Shown: in pieces, positions 6,086 to 6,451 of the stretch | Layout of the letters: each line of letters begins with the position of its first letter | How positions within the stretch are numbered: the stretch's first letter is position 1 | Assembly (NCBI GenBank): GCA_023416545.1 | Contig: JAEZHO010000348.1 | Location: 1 to 6,451, forward strand | Source of the DNA: Pseudomonadota bacterium | GTDB taxonomy: Bacteria; Pseudomonadota; Alphaproteobacteria; Rhizobiales; Rhizobiaceae | DNA: 6,451 nucleotides | Reading direction: 5' to 3' | Position numbers and translations under genes: made by a program | Notes under the pieces: model-generated | The model's input: the letters and a program-made list of their open reading frames with translations, nothing else | What the model was told of the DNA's origin: nothing | Database searches by the model: none

Positions 6086-6451
6086 TTACGGACGCGCCGC
6101 GCCCTGATCCTCGTAGATCTCGCCGGACGATGTGACGATCGCCCATCTGCCGTCGCGCTGTTCGATCCGGGCGAGCTTGCTGTTGTCGGGCAGGATCGAA
6201 CCTACCCGCACCATGTACATGCCGGCGCCGTCCTCGATCAGTGCGCGGCCATTGGTGACATGCAGCAGGCGAAACGCACTCTTCCCGGGGAAGGGCTGGA
6301 TCTCGAGCAGCCTTCCGCGTTCCTCCTCGTCCCCCAGGGCCGAGGTCGTTGCGGTGGTAAGGCTATCTACGGGTTCGGGCGCCGGCACCTCGTCGTCGTC
6401 CGAGTTGTCCACCATCGCGAGCGGCGAGACGCTCATCACGTTGCGCGGCTG
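6086..6451 (-). CDS. Hypothetical protein upstream of flgB, C-terminal part only
   Basis: The reading frame is open from the right window edge and ends in TAA at 6086-6088, leaving 121 visible residues. A GTG at 6439 and an ATG at 6436 could start translation, but the frame continues upstream to the edge, so the gene probably begins outside the window. The visible part has two sections. The first is acidic, Pro/Thr/Ser-rich and probably disordered (DNSDDDEVPAPEPVD and onward, about 45 residues). The second is a compact C-terminal domain of about 70 residues with alternating hydrophobic positions (FRLLHVTNGRALIEDGAG, MVRVGSILP, WAIVTSSGEIYE), which looks like a small beta-rich fold. I do not recognise the family. 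The gene ends 53 bases before flgB on the same strand, so a flagellar role by context is an inference. In rhizobia I recall an uncharacterised gene between fliI and flgB, and this may be its counterpart. Its codon use and GC content look like those of its neighbours. Confidence 0.75.
   Translation of the reverse strand, partial: QPRNVMSVSPLAMVDNSDDDEVPAPEPVDSLTTATTSALGDEEERGRLLEIQPFPGKSAFRLLHVTNGRALIEDGAGMYMVRVGSILPDNSKLARIEQRDGRWAIVTSSGEIYEDQGAARP

Noticed and set aside
6033..6146. Upstream extension of flgB to a start at 6146.
   Set aside because: The extra residues do not resemble rod proteins and overlap the end of the upstream gene. A good ribosome site precedes ATG 6032.
1..6451. A novel system, mobile element, CRISPR array or RNA gene within the window.
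   Set aside because: Nearly all bases are accounted for by conserved flagellar genes in a known order. No repeats, integrase or transposase genes, tRNA-like folds or composition shifts were noticed.

Overview
The window is high-GC DNA carrying one continuous flagellar gene block. Every gene reads on the minus strand, so transcription runs from base 6451 towards base 1. The gene set and order are an unannotated gene, then flgB, flgC, fliE, flgG, flgA, flgI, motE, flgH, fliL and fliP. A MotE-type periplasmic protein between the P-ring and L-ring genes, together with fliL-fliP at the end, is the arrangement I know from Hyphomicrobiales (Rhizobiales) such as Sinorhizobium and Agrobacterium. I therefore infer an alphaproteobacterium of that order. 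I cannot name a genus from the sequence alone.

Layout, in transcription order. Bases 6451-6086 hold the 3' part of an unrecognised gene. Bases 6032-4092 hold the rod genes flgB, flgC, fliE and flgG: proximal rod, MS-ring/rod junction and distal rod. Bases 4073-1224 hold flgA (P-ring assembly chaperone), flgI (P-ring), motE (probable chaperone for the motor protein MotC) and flgH (L-ring lipoprotein). Bases 1196-699 hold fliL (stator-associated membrane protein). From base 589 to the left edge lies fliP, a core subunit of the flagellar export gate, cut off by the window end.

Together the products build the axle and bushings of the flagellum. FliP helps export the rod subunits, FliE and FlgB/C/G form the rod, FlgA helps FlgI form the ring in the periplasm, and FlgH forms the ring in the outer membrane. 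FliL and MotE support the motor.

The genes are packed tightly. Four junctions are 4-base ATGA overlaps (flgC/fliE, flgA/flgI, flgI/motE, motE/flgH), and most others have gaps of 4 to 27 bases. The exceptions are the 53-base gap before flgB and the 109-base gap between fliL and fliP. The second gap holds a possible promoter and an alternative fliP start. No RNA gene, mobile element, CRISPR array, long repeat or convincing terminator was seen, and no plus-strand gene is supported. This is an ordinary, well-conserved flagellar region. I found no evidence of a new system, and the second-look items are modest.
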